Origin: AC-32 sp963788215
Lineage (GTDB): Bacteria; Actinomycetota; Thermoleophilia; Gaiellales; Gaiellaceae
Length of the DNA stretch: 64,000 nucleotides
Assembly: GCA_963788215.1 (NCBI GenBank)
Contig: CAWBFX010000010.1
Location: 496,001-560,000, forward strand
Reading direction: 5' to 3'
A program made the translations under genes and the position numbers. Shown here one piece after another: positions 27,436 to 34,639 of this stretch; the first letter of the stretch is position 1; each line of letters opens with the position of its first letter. A model generated the notes under the pieces. It made no database searches. It saw only the letters and a program-made list of their open reading frames with translations, and was not told where the DNA came from.

Positions 27436-27696
27436 GTGTCGGAGGAGAAGGATCAGCGGGCACCAGAGCCAACGGAGGACGTCGAGGGCCACATGAAGGG
27501 CCGCATGGACGACGAGGCCATGAAGGGCATGAAGGGCATGAAGGGCGCCAACGACGAGGGCGACGACGTCGAGGGCCACATGAAGGGCCGGATGGACGAC
27601 GACGAGATGAAGGGCATGAAAGGCATGAAGGGCGCCAACGACGAGGGTGACGACGACGTCGAAGGCCACATGCGCTTCGGGCAGAAGACTCCGTAG
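27436..27696 (+). CDS. Small protein built of 29-30-residue Met/Lys/Asp-rich repeats
   Basis: An 86-residue product whose GTG start is fixed by AAAGGAGG (27422-27429). After a 14-residue acidic leader it has two near-identical units starting at residues 15 and 44 (DNA units start at 27478 and 27565). Each begins DVEGHMKGRMDD and continues MKGMKGMKGANDEGD. A third, truncated unit ends DVEGHMRFGQKTP. The protein is strongly hydrophilic with no membrane segment. The repeat is conserved at the DNA level too, so duplication is recent or constrained. Function is unknown: options include a disordered regulator, a metal-binding protein or a precursor peptide with repeated units. A strong terminator follows. 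Confidence 0.75.
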   Translation: MSEEKDQRAPEPTEDVEGHMKGRMDDEAMKGMKGMKGANDEGDDVEGHMKGRMDDDEMKGMKGMKGANDEGDDDVEGHMRFGQKTP

Positions 27697-27711
27697 GACA
27701 AGCCGCGCAAC

Positions 27712-27727
27712 GACCTGCTAGCAGGTC
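27712..27727. repeat. Perfect 16-base palindrome
   Basis: GACCTGCTAGCAGGTC is self-complementary and sits between the repeat-protein stop and the terminator hairpin. It may be a protein-binding site or part of the transcript's 3' structure. Confidence 0.4.
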
Positions 27728-27736
27728 ACTCCGCCT

Positions 27737-27767
27737 CGAGGGAGCCGAAAGGCTCCCTCGGCGTTTT
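27737..27767 (+). terminator. Rho-independent terminator after the repeat-protein gene
   Basis: CGAGGGAGCC (27737-27746) and GGCTCCCTCG (27751-27760) form a perfect ten-base stem with a GAAA tetraloop, followed by GCGTTTTA. This is the clearest terminator in the window and marks the end of the small repeat-protein transcript. Confidence 0.85.
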
Positions 27768-27770
27768 AGC

Positions 27771-27795
27771 GTGGGGGAACCCCTGGTTCCCCCAC
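27771..27795. repeat. Second hairpin, 11-base stem with three-base loop
   Basis: GTGGGGGAACC (27771-27781) pairs with GGTTCCCCCAC (27785-27795). It lies directly after the terminator and has no U-run. It may back up termination in either direction. The rest of 27697-27923 holds no gene that I can support. Confidence 0.5.
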
Positions 27796-27890
27796 GAGCC
27801 CCCTCCTTGCCGGCGCCTAGGTCGTTCGGGCCCTGGTGGAGCCGGCCAAGCGCGGGTCAGTCGAATTGGCCCGCCCTAGGAAGCTCATGA

Positions 27891-27916
27891 GCCGCGCCCG
27901 CCATGTCGGGCGCGGC
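27891..27916 (-). terminator. Hairpin downstream of the GAF gene
   Basis: GCCGCGCCCG (27891-27900) pairs with CGGGCGCGGC (27907-27916) across a six-base loop, eight bases beyond the GAF stop codon on the minus strand. There is no proper U-run, so it may be a weak terminator or a 3'-end stabiliser for the five-gene operon that ends here. Confidence 0.5.
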
Positions 27917-27923
27917 GGCGTTC

Positions 27924-28556
27924 TTAGGACAGAAGTTCGTCGATTGCCTTGATCAGGCGCTCGGCCGCTTCGCGTTTCTCCGGCTCGGCTTTGGCGAGCC
28001 GTTCGGAGAGGCGCGCGAGGGCGGTCGCCTCGGCACCTTCCTCTTGCAGGACTGCGCGCGCCTGCCTGGCTCGCTGCAGGAGGTCCAGCGCGATCGCCGC
28101 TTCGTTCGCGAACAGGCCCAGCAGCTCCATCTCCTGGAGCGAGAACGCGGCCTGTTGGGGGCGGTCGAGCACCTCGAGCACGCCGAGTGTGTTCTCGTCG
28201 TGCATGAGTGGGACGGCCATCAAGCCTTTCGGGACGAAGCCGGTCGATTCGGCCACCTCGCGTGCGAAGCGCGGATCCTGCTCGAGCTCCTCGATCACGA
28301 GCGGCTGGCGCGTGACGAGCACCCAGCCTGCCACGCCGCTGCTCGAGGGGAACCGAACGCCGATCAGGTCGCCCGAGCCCTCGCCGGCGACCGCCTCGAA
28401 GACGAGCTCGTCGGTTTCCTCGTCGTGGAGGAAGATCGAGGACGCCTTTGCGCCGAAGATCGCGCGGGCGCATTCGACGATGGCCTGCAGCAGCTCGCGG
28501 TAGCTCTCCTCCGAGCCGAGGGCGCCCGCGGCCACCGCCGCGCGTAGGTCCGTCAT
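27924..28556 (-). CDS. GAF domain sensor protein
   Basis: Soluble protein of 210 residues. A GAF domain spans about residues 20-165: ECARAIFGAKASSIFLHDEE, VRFPSSSGVAGWVLVTRQPL, VPLMHDENTLGVLEVLDRP and LLGLFANEAAIALD. An Arg/Glu-rich helical tail (LARLSERLAKAEPEKREAAE) follows. No kinase, cyclase or phosphatase domain is attached. It would bind a small molecule or nucleotide and pass the signal to a partner. ATG 28556 overlaps the subtilase stop (ATGA), so both are probably made together. It is the last gene of the CNB - ECF sigma - small protein - subtilase - GAF operon. Confidence 0.88.
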   Translation of the reverse strand: MTDLRAAVAAGALGSEESYRELLQAIVECARAIFGAKASSIFLHDEETDELVFEAVAGEGSGDLIGVRFPSSSGVAGWVLVTRQPLVIEELEQDPRFAREVAESTGFVPKGLMAVPLMHDENTLGVLEVLDRPQQAAFSLQEMELLGLFANEAAIALDLLQRARQARAVLQEEGAEATALARLSERLAKAEPEKREAAERLIKAIDELLS

Positions 28557-29365
28557 TTTCCCCCTCCGACGTTGTTGGCGGTCAGGTAGAGCACGTTCTT
28601 GAGCTGGAACGGCGTCAGCTCCGGGTGCTTGGAGAGGATCAGCGCGCAGATCCCTGCGATGTGCGGCGTCGCGAAGCTGTTCCCGCTCGAGCGGATCGTG
28701 CCGCCGCCGAGCCACGCGATCTCGACCCCGACCCCGCGCCCGAAGAACTCGACGGGCGGGTTGGGGTTGTAGAAGAACGTCTGGGGGTCGGGATCCTCGT
28801 GGCTGCCGACCGAGATGACGGACGAGAAGCGCCACGGGTAGCTCTCGACGGGCATGTTGTGCGCGGAGGCTACGAGAACCGTGCGCCGGAAGTACGCGGT
28901 GTCGGCCAGCTCGTGCAGGAGCTCTGCGAACTGCCGCTTCGTCGTCGAGAGGCTCATGTTGACGACGTCGAAGCCCTGCTCGACCGCCCAGCGCAGCCCG
29001 CCGAGCAGCACGGGCCCGCTGCCTTTGAAGCCGGCGCCGAGCACACGGACGCTGTAGATGCTGCACTCGGGGGCCAGCGAGCGGACGATCCCGGCGCAGG
29101 CGGTGCCGTGGCCGCAGAGATCGCCCTCCGCATCCTCGGCGACTGCGACGTCCTCCTCGTCACGGGCGACCGCGACTGCCCCCTCGAGCTCGCCGACGAG
29201 CGGGTGGCCCGCCTCGACCCCGCTGTCGAGGATGCAGACCCGCACCCCCTTGCCGGTCGCGCCGCCCCAGGCCCAGTCGCGCGTGACCTGCTCCGGCCAG
29301 TCGCCGATCGAGATCTTCTTCGCGGCTTCGGCCGGCATGCTCCAGGCCGGCAGGCTTTCATCCAT
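28553..29365 (-). CDS. Subtilisin-like serine peptidase (S8), apparently cytoplasmic
   Basis: Compact S8 peptidase of 270 residues. The catalytic Asp is in VRVCILDSGVEAGHP, the His in GHGTACAGIV and the Ser in SSGNSFATPHIAGICALIL. A likely oxyanion Asn is in LVASAHNMPVESYP. There is no signal peptide, no propeptide of normal size and no wall anchor, so it should work inside the cell. Its place between an ECF sigma/small-protein pair and a GAF protein suggests a regulatory protease, perhaps one that removes an inhibitor. That is inference; no substrate can be named. Confidence 0.9.
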   Translation of the reverse strand: MDESLPAWSMPAEAAKKISIGDWPEQVTRDWAWGGATGKGVRVCILDSGVEAGHPLVGELEGAVAVARDEEDVAVAEDAEGDLCGHGTACAGIVRSLAPECSIYSVRVLGAGFKGSGPVLLGGLRWAVEQGFDVVNMSLSTTKRQFAELLHELADTAYFRRTVLVASAHNMPVESYPWRFSSVISVGSHEDPDPQTFFYNPNPPVEFFGRGVGVEIAWLGGGTIRSSGNSFATPHIAGICALILSKHPELTPFQLKNVLYLTANNVGGGK

Positions 29366-29378
29366 AGGCGGAAGTTAC

Positions 29379-29633
29379 TTATTCGGAGACGCGGCGGCGA
29401 AGCTCCTCGAGGAGCGGGCGGGTGGGCTCGATGCCCTCCGCCCGCAAAGCAGTCTCGAGGTCGGCGACGACGCCCTCCCGGAAGGCCTGGTCGGCCTCCG
29501 CACGCTCGACGATCGTGTCCAGCTCCCGGCGGGCACGCGGCAGCTCTTGCGCCGCCTGCACCCAGGCCGCCGGGGCCGGTGGAAGCATCCCGATGAGACG
29601 GGAAAGCTGTTCGATGTCGTATGCGTCGTTCAT
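29379..29633 (-). CDS. Small acidic helical protein encoded after the ECF sigma factor
   Basis: An 84-residue protein that I do not recognise. It is helical and charged (AAQELPRARRELDTIVERAE, ETALRAEGIEPTRPLLEELR) with no membrane segment and no zinc-binding His/Cys pattern, so it is not a classical transmembrane or ZAS-type anti-sigma factor. ATG 29633 is favoured by AGGTGA just upstream; GTG 29636 is directly before it. The position, four bases after the sigma stop, is where anti-sigma factors are often encoded, so a soluble sigma partner is a fair guess. The next gene, the subtilase, begins 13 bases later. Confidence 0.65.
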   Translation of the reverse strand: MNDAYDIEQLSRLIGMLPPAPAAWVQAAQELPRARRELDTIVERAEADQAFREGVVADLETALRAEGIEPTRPLLEELRRRVSE

Positions 29634-29637
29634 CACG

Positions 29638-30192
29638 TCACCTGCTCTCAGGACGGGCGGAGGGCGCGGTTTCTTCCCAGTGCTCGCGTAATTTCGTCAG
29701 GCAGCGCGAGATCCGGCTCGCGATCGTGCCGGCGGGGAGCTCGAGCGCGTCGCCGATCGTGCGGTAGCTCTCGTCCCGCGCGAAGAACCGGTCGAGGATC
29801 TCCTGGCAGTTGTCGGGCAGCGCGGCGAGCGCCTCGTGGACGTCGAACGCCTCCTCGAGCTCCCCGAGGACATCGTCCGCGGCCGTCTCGGGGACCTCGT
29901 CGGCCGGCTCCTCGCGCGACCCCGAGCGCTTGCGGTCGATGCAGAGCCGACGCGTGAGCTGGGCGACCCAGGGCCGGAAGGCGTCGTCGTCCCGCAGGGT
30001 CTCCAGCTTCTCGTAGACGCGCGCGAAGACCTCCTGGTAGACGTCCTCGGCGTCGTGCTCGGGGAGGCGGAACGCCTGGACGCAGATCGCGTAGACGTAG
30101 CGCGAGAAACGGTCGACGAGCTCCCGCCAGGCGTCCTCGTCGCCCGTGCGACACCGCGCTACGAGCTGGGCGTCGGAAGTCTCGGCGCTCAG
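29638..30192 (-). CDS. ECF-type RNA polymerase sigma factor
   Basis: Two-domain sigma factor of about 184 residues. Region 2 reads LVDRFSRYVYAICVQAFRL, DAEDVYQEVFARVYEKLETL and FRPWVAQLTRRLCIDRKR. Region 4 reads LAALPDNCQEILDRFFARDE, then YRTIGDALELPAGTIASRIS. The linker is acidic. No ATG, GTG or TTG is available near the conserved start. CTG 30192 overlaps the upstream TGA as CTGA, mirroring the GTGA/ATGA couplings elsewhere, so I use it. The only canonical alternative is GTG 30285, inside the CNB gene. It would direct RNA polymerase to a stress or signal regulon and is encoded between a CNB protein and a small possible partner. Confidence 0.87.
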   Translation of the reverse strand: MSAETSDAQLVARCRTGDEDAWRELVDRFSRYVYAICVQAFRLPEHDAEDVYQEVFARVYEKLETLRDDDAFRPWVAQLTRRLCIDRKRSGSREEPADEVPETAADDVLGELEEAFDVHEALAALPDNCQEILDRFFARDESYRTIGDALELPAGTIASRISRCLTKLREHWEETAPSARPESR

Positions 30193-30599
30193 TGGTTTTG
30201 AGCCGAGCGCAGCCGCTTCGCCATCGTCTCGAGCAGCTTCCAGGCAATGGAGGCGTTCGACTCGACGAGCGGGCGGAACTCCCACGAGGTGAGCCCGTAG
30301 CAGCGCAGCTCGCTGTTGGCGGTGACCGTGGCGCTGCGGGCGCCGTCGTCGATCAGGGCGATCTCGCCGAAGTAATCCCCGGGGCCGAGCTTGCCGCGCT
30401 CGTCGCCCCGCGTCGACACCGTGGCCTCTCCGCTCTCGATCACGAAGAAGCCCGCACCGGTCTTGCCCTCGCCGACGACGGTGCTGCCGGCCTCGAAGGT
30501 GCGGTCCTTGAACGTGCGGGAGATGCGCTCGAGCTCGCCGTGATCGAAGTCCGCGAAGAGCGGGATCCGCTGCAGCAGCTCGAGGGATGGTCCGGCCAC
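30189..30599 (-). CDS. Stand-alone cyclic-nucleotide-binding domain protein, first gene of the ECF/subtilase operon
   Basis: A 136-residue CNB domain protein, a close paralogue of 25255-25671. It opens LELLQRIPLFADFDHGELER and has GAGFFVIESGEATVS and the cassette GDYFGEIALIDDGARSATVTA, with both the Glu and the Arg that contact cyclic nucleotide. No output domain is attached. GTG 30599 is chosen by alignment with the paralogue. Its stop overlaps the proposed sigma-factor start. It may relay a cAMP or cGMP signal into the operon. No nucleotide cyclase is seen in the window. Confidence 0.87.
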   Translation of the reverse strand: MAGPSLELLQRIPLFADFDHGELERISRTFKDRTFEAGSTVVGEGKTGAGFFVIESGEATVSTRGDERGKLGPGDYFGEIALIDDGARSATVTANSELRCYGLTSWEFRPLVESNASIAWKLLETMAKRLRSAQNH

Positions 30600-30640
30600 G
30601 CCCCGGATTCTAATGGGGCGCGGCCGGACCGTGGTTTCGA

Positions 30641-31522
30641 CTAGAAGCGGATGGCCTTGCTGAAGGCCGGGCCATACATCGCCGGCCCTGCCTGTGCGCG
30701 GGTGACGCGGAGGCGAAGGATCATGCCGTGGCGGAAGTGGAACCGGTACTTCCCGAAGGACATCCACTGCTGGTTCTGCTTCTGGCGGAGACGGTTCAGC
30801 GACAGCACGCGGATCGTCCTCCAGCCGTGGTGCCGCTGCCAGCGCTGGAGCAGGGCGTGCCGGATCCGAACGCCGTCAGCGTTGGCGTATGCCCAGAGGA
30901 ACGCGCGACCGGTCTGCTTCAGGCGCAGCGCCGGCTTGACGCCGACGGTGTGGACCTGGCTGTAGACGTTGTTCCAGACCGCGCGGTACTCGGTCGTGCG
31001 CCGCGGCCGAACCTGCAGCGCCCAGTGGCCGCTGAAGGTCGACGTGCGGGCGACCTCGGTGAAGTCGCTCGTCCCGGCCGGCCTCGACTCGATGATCACC
31101 GGGTCGCCGGAGTCGGCGCTCGAGGTCTGACCCGTGAGCTTGACCGACGTCACGTACGTGACCGTCTCGCGGTTCTGGCTCATCAAGAGCCAGCGGCTCA
31201 ACGTGACCGCGACGCTCCCGCGCATCCCGGGGTTGATCGCGCCGTGGTACGCAAACGTGCCCGCTGACGAGAACGCGTACGAGAACGTCGCCCCGGGCGC
31301 GAGGACGTCGGACTTGAACGAGCCGTCGTCCGCGACGATCTGGTGCGACGTGGTGTCCGTGTTCTTCCAGGTGACGACGTCACCGTTCTGGACAGTCACC
31401 GTAGAAGGGCTGAAGCCGGTGTGAGTGATGTTGACGACAACCGTGTTCGGCGTGCTTGCCGACGTCGGCGCCGCCGCCGCCAGCGCTAGCACGAGAAACG
31501 GCAAAAACAAGAGCTTTCGCAT
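30641..31522 (-). CDS. Secreted cupredoxin-fold protein lacking canonical copper ligands
   Basis: Exported protein of 293 residues with a signal peptide (MRKLLFLPFLVLALAAAAPT). Residues about 25-110 look like a plastocyanin/amicyanin fold: VVVNITHTGFSPSTVTVQNG, VTWKNTDTTSHQIVADDGSF and the last loop GTFAYHGAINPGMRGSV. In related blue-copper proteins that loop reads like YHC-x-I-H-P-x-M. Here Cys is Gly and the second His is Asn, so a type 1 copper site is unlikely. The C-terminal 180 residues are basic and strand-rich (AYANADGVRIRHALLQRWQR) and unassigned. ATG 31522 follows an upstream A+T-rich stretch (31560-31600) that probably holds the promoter. Confidence 0.75.
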   Translation of the reverse strand: MRKLLFLPFLVLALAAAAPTSASTPNTVVVNITHTGFSPSTVTVQNGDVVTWKNTDTTSHQIVADDGSFKSDVLAPGATFSYAFSSAGTFAYHGAINPGMRGSVAVTLSRWLLMSQNRETVTYVTSVKLTGQTSSADSGDPVIIESRPAGTSDFTEVARTSTFSGHWALQVRPRRTTEYRAVWNNVYSQVHTVGVKPALRLKQTGRAFLWAYANADGVRIRHALLQRWQRHHGWRTIRVLSLNRLRQKQNQQWMSFGKYRFHFRHGMILRLRVTRAQAGPAMYGPAFSKAIRF

Positions 31523-31626
31523 GCCGATTGTCCCCCCTGGTAGAACGTAGTCCGATTGATTTACAAGCCGTATCTTGCCGGTGTGCAAATAATAAAAACG
31601 CGTCGGCGCGCGCCTTTACATCCCCT

Positions 31627-31842
31627 TTACGCGGGCCGCGCGGATTCGGCTCGGGAGGCGAGCTCTTCGATCTTGCCCTCGGCGTTTTCGAGGCGCTCGC
31701 GGCAGAGCCGGTAGAGCTCTTCGCCGCGCTGCCACAGCTTCAGCGCCTCGTCGAGCGGTGCCTCGCCGCTCTCCAGCCGGTTCACGATCGCTTCGAGCTC
31801 GCGCTGCGCTTCTTCGAAGGTGGCCCGTGGCTGGACGCTCAC
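31627..31842 (-). CDS. xseB: Exodeoxyribonuclease VII small subunit
   Basis: A 71-residue helical subunit with the family signature TFEEAQRELEAIVNRLESGE, then LDEALKLWQRGEELYRLCRE. Six or so copies bind one XseA to make the exonuclease that degrades single-stranded DNA in mismatch repair and damage tolerance. It overlaps the upstream xseA stop by four bases, the usual xseA-xseB arrangement. Confidence 0.95.
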   Translation of the reverse strand: MSVQPRATFEEAQRELEAIVNRLESGEAPLDEALKLWQRGEELYRLCRERLENAEGKIEELASRAESARPA

Positions 31843-32945
31843 CGCGTCTCCTCCACGCGCGCGCCGAAGCCGCCTTCTGCCAGCTCGACGTCGACATGCT
31901 CGCCCGGTTCGAGGGCGCTTCCGGAGCGGACGATCTCGTCGCCGCGTCGGACGATGGCGTAGCCGCGACCCAGGGTCGCCTTCGGCGAGAGGGCGCGCAG
32001 GCGTCCGGCCGACTGCTCTAGCCGGTGGCGGCTGCGCTCGACGAGCAGGCGCGGCGCGCGGCCGAGCCGCTCGTGGGTGCGGTCGAGCTTCTGGCGCTCG
32101 CGCTCGAGGGCCCGCCGCGCTCCGCGCTCGAGGCCGGAGCGGGTGCGGTCTAGCCGCGCGAGGAGCTCGTTCAGGTCGGGCACGACGAGGCGGGCGGCCA
32201 CGCTGGGCGTCGAGGCCCGCGCGTCGGCCGCGAGGTCGCAGAGCGGCGTGTCCTGCTCGTGGCCGACGGCCGTCACGACCGGCACGGGGCAGGCGGCGAT
32301 GGCCCGCACGAGCCGCTCGTCGCTGAAGGGAAGGAGATCCTCGAAGCTGCCGCCGCCCCTGGCGACGACGATCACGTCGATGCCCTCCTCGCGGCAGAGC
32401 GCTCCCAAGGTCTCGATCACGGCCCCGGCGGCCCGCGGCCCCTGGACGTAGGTCTCGCCGACGAGCACAGAGGCAGGCGGGAAGCGGCTCTGGATGGCGG
32501 TCAGGACGTCCCGCTTCGCGGCGGCGTCGTTGCCGGTGACGAGGCCGATCCTCCGCGGGAACCGCGGGAGCGCGCGCTTGCGCTCCGCGGAGAAGAGACC
32601 TTCCGCGGCGAGCTTCTGCTTCAGGCGCTCGAGCGCCGCCAGGTGGTCGCCGAGCCCGAACTGCTCGAGCGAGAGCGCGCGCAGGCGGAACTCGCCGCGC
32701 GCCGCGAAGAGCTCGGGGCGCCCGTAGACGTGCACGCGGTCGCCATCGGAGACGCTGCCGCCGACCGCGTCGAACTGTCCGCGGGGCATCGAGACCGACA
32801 AGCAGGAGCCGTCAGCCGGGTCCTTGAGCGTGAAGAAGACGCTCGCCCAGCGCGCCTGCCGCCGGAGCTCCGTGATCTCGCCCTCGACCCACACGGTCGG
32901 CAGCCGTCCAAGCCACGACGCGATGCCGCGGTTGAATGCGCCCAC
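31839..32945 (-). CDS. xseA: Exodeoxyribonuclease VII large subunit
   Basis: Catalytic subunit, 368 residues from GTG 32945. An N-terminal OB-fold (WVEGEITELRRQARWASVFF) leads to the catalytic domain with RIGLVTGNDAAAKRDVLTAI, VVARGGGSFEDLLPFSDERL and VTAVGHEQDTPLCDLAADAR. A long coiled region and the end SPKATLGRGYAIVRR are typical. The conserved N-terminal TYSVG-like segment (VYSVGAFNRGI) starts upstream of GTG 32945. The frame stays open for 18 more codons without ATG, GTG or TTG, so the true start may be a rarer codon. The protein is somewhat shorter than the usual 400-450. Confidence 0.94.
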   Translation of the reverse strand: MGAFNRGIASWLGRLPTVWVEGEITELRRQARWASVFFTLKDPADGSCLSVSMPRGQFDAVGGSVSDGDRVHVYGRPELFAARGEFRLRALSLEQFGLGDHLAALERLKQKLAAEGLFSAERKRALPRFPRRIGLVTGNDAAAKRDVLTAIQSRFPPASVLVGETYVQGPRAAGAVIETLGALCREEGIDVIVVARGGGSFEDLLPFSDERLVRAIAACPVPVVTAVGHEQDTPLCDLAADARASTPSVAARLVVPDLNELLARLDRTRSGLERGARRALERERQKLDRTHERLGRAPRLLVERSRHRLEQSAGRLRALSPKATLGRGYAIVRRGDEIVRSGSALEPGEHVDVELAEGGFGARVEETR

Positions 32946-32999
32946 CGAGTAGACCCGGCGGTCGCCGTACTCGATCGCCTCGACCTTGATGACGAGGAA

Positions 33000-33194
33000 T
33001 TAGAGCAGGATCTCGGCCGCGGTCTCCGGATCGCAGCCCAGGGAGATCAGATCCACGGCGTAGTGAAGGTCGGCGCTCGAGTGCGCGATCTTCTCCGCCA
33101 GGGGGAGCGGGTAGCCGCCCTCCATCAGCACGTGCAGCCGCCAGCTCTCGACTTTCGCCTGTTCGTCCCGGGGTGTCTCGGTGATCTGTGCCAT
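33000..33194 (-). CDS. Small protein upstream of xseA, function unknown
   Basis: A 64-residue soluble protein (MAQITETPRDEQAKVESWRL, then HVLMEGGYPLPLAEKIAHSS). It has no domain that I can name. It is on the xseA strand, 54 bases ahead of the annotated GTG, and may be the first gene of that operon. The coherent amphipathic helices and codon usage like the neighbours support a real gene. Confidence 0.65.
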   Translation of the reverse strand: MAQITETPRDEQAKVESWRLHVLMEGGYPLPLAEKIAHSSADLHYAVDLISLGCDPETAAEILL

Positions 33195-33276
33195 CGGCGT
33201 TGGAGCTAGTTCGCCAGGTCCTAGACGAACCCTTTCGCTGGAAGTTTGCTCGTGTGAAATCTTGCTTTTGCCGGGC

Positions 33277-34638
33277 TCAGCCCGTTCGAAACGTGGGCGT
33301 TCGGGCCTCCGCTTCGTTGCGGAGCGCCTCGAGGCGGCGCTGCAACTCGTTCAGCCTCGCGCTCAGGACCGAGCGTTCGGCCTCGGCGTCCGCGGCGAGG
33401 CCCTGCACCTGCGAGCGGAGCTCGAGCTCTGCGTCGCCGATCCGCTTCTGGAGCTCCGCGGCGAGCTCGCTCTGCTCCTGTTCGAGCGACGAGCCGATCT
33501 GGGACAGCTTGCGCTCGAGGCGCTGCCCACCGGCGTCGGCGACGTGGGCGAGGCGCTCGGCGAGGACGCTCTGGGCCTCGCGAGAGAAGTGGGCGACGGC
33601 CTTGTCGAGCTCGCGGGAGAGCCGTTGCGCGGCCTCCTCGCGGGCGCGCTTGATCTCCTCGGTGAACTGGCGCGAGAGCGCCTCGGAGAACGAGCCCGAG
33701 GTCCGCTCGACGATGCGCTTCAGCTGGTCCACCTGCCGGCGCTCGGTGTCGGCGAAGCCGGCCTGGATCCGCTGCACCGCCTCGGACTCCTCGGCCGCGA
33801 TCCGCTCGCGCAGCTCCCGCTCGCGCTCGCGGAGCCGCTCGGCGACCTGCTGCAGCGCCCGGCGCCGCTCGCTCTCGTGCGTCTCGATCGCGGAATGTGC
33901 ACTCTCCGCGGTCTCGCGGGCCACGCGGTCGAACTGTGTGGCCAGTGCGGCGAGGCGCTCTCGCTGCTCCTCGGAGGCCGTGTCCAGCCGCTCGGTCTCG
34001 ATCGTGAGGCGGGTCGCCGCGTCGGCGAGGAGCTGCTCCTGGCGCTGGCGGAGCGAGGCGATCTGGGCGGTCAGCTCGTGCTCCGTGCGCTCGAGGTCGG
34101 CTGCCCAGTCGGCGAGGCGGGCCCCGATGCGTGCCTGCGCCTTCGCGAGCGCCTCGCTCAGCTCGGCGTTCGTCTGCTGCTCGCGCTCGTGCACGGCTGC
34201 GCGGCGCTTCTCGGCCATGCGGCGCTCCTCGTCGGCGAGCCGCGAGAGCGATTGCGAGCGCGCGAGAGCGAGCGTGCGCTCGAGCTCCGCGGCGCGCGTC
34301 TCGGTCTCGCGCTTCACGACCGCGTCGAGCTGGTCCCGCGCGGCCGCGAGGGAGTCGTCGACGGCTCGCCCTTGCTCGAGCAGCCGGCGAAGGACGAGCA
34401 GGCCGGCCTGGGCGGCAGCGCAGACCGTGATCCCCACGGCGGCGGTAGCGGCATCGCGGGCCGGCTCGAGCGCGACGACGACCCAGGCGACCGCCGCGAG
34501 GGCGGCGACCAGCCAGGCAAGTGCGACCAGCACCTTCCGCGTGACGCGGCCGCGCAGCAGCAGGGCCGCGGATCCGAAGAGGACGAGCACCGCGGCTGCG
34601 AAGACGACCTCGAGGACCTCCGCGCGCACGGCGCGCAT
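33277..34638 (-). CDS. Membrane-anchored coiled-coil protein
   Basis: A 453-residue protein. The N-terminal 95 residues hold about three membrane helices (EVLEVVFAAAVLVLFGSAAL, VLVALAWLVAALAAVAWVVV and AVGITVCAAAQAGLLVL). The rest is almost continuous charged coiled coil rich in Arg, Glu and Ala (for example RRRALQQVAERLRERERELR). It resembles scaffold or RmuC/methyl-accepting-like coiled-coil proteins but lacks a nuclease or signalling tip. Function is not known. It shares the strand with the UbiA-like and methyltransferase genes and follows the former by one base, so it may be in the same operon. Confidence 0.75.
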   Translation of the reverse strand: MRAVRAEVLEVVFAAAVLVLFGSAALLLRGRVTRKVLVALAWLVAALAAVAWVVVALEPARDAATAAVGITVCAAAQAGLLVLRRLLEQGRAVDDSLAAARDQLDAVVKRETETRAAELERTLALARSQSLSRLADEERRMAEKRRAAVHEREQQTNAELSEALAKAQARIGARLADWAADLERTEHELTAQIASLRQRQEQLLADAATRLTIETERLDTASEEQRERLAALATQFDRVARETAESAHSAIETHESERRRALQQVAERLRERERELRERIAAEESEAVQRIQAGFADTERRQVDQLKRIVERTSGSFSEALSRQFTEEIKRAREEAAQRLSRELDKAVAHFSREAQSVLAERLAHVADAGGQRLERKLSQIGSSLEQEQSELAAELQKRIGDAELELRSQVQGLAADAEAERSVLSARLNELQRRLEALRNEAEARTPTFRTG

Positions 34639-34639
34639 G

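Noticed and set aside
25744..27696. Open frame of about 650 codons antisense to the MFS-CNB gene
   Set aside because: Its first part is low-complexity Arg/Asp/Gln with no recognisable fold. Only the last 86 codons, in the same frame, form the real repeat-protein gene.
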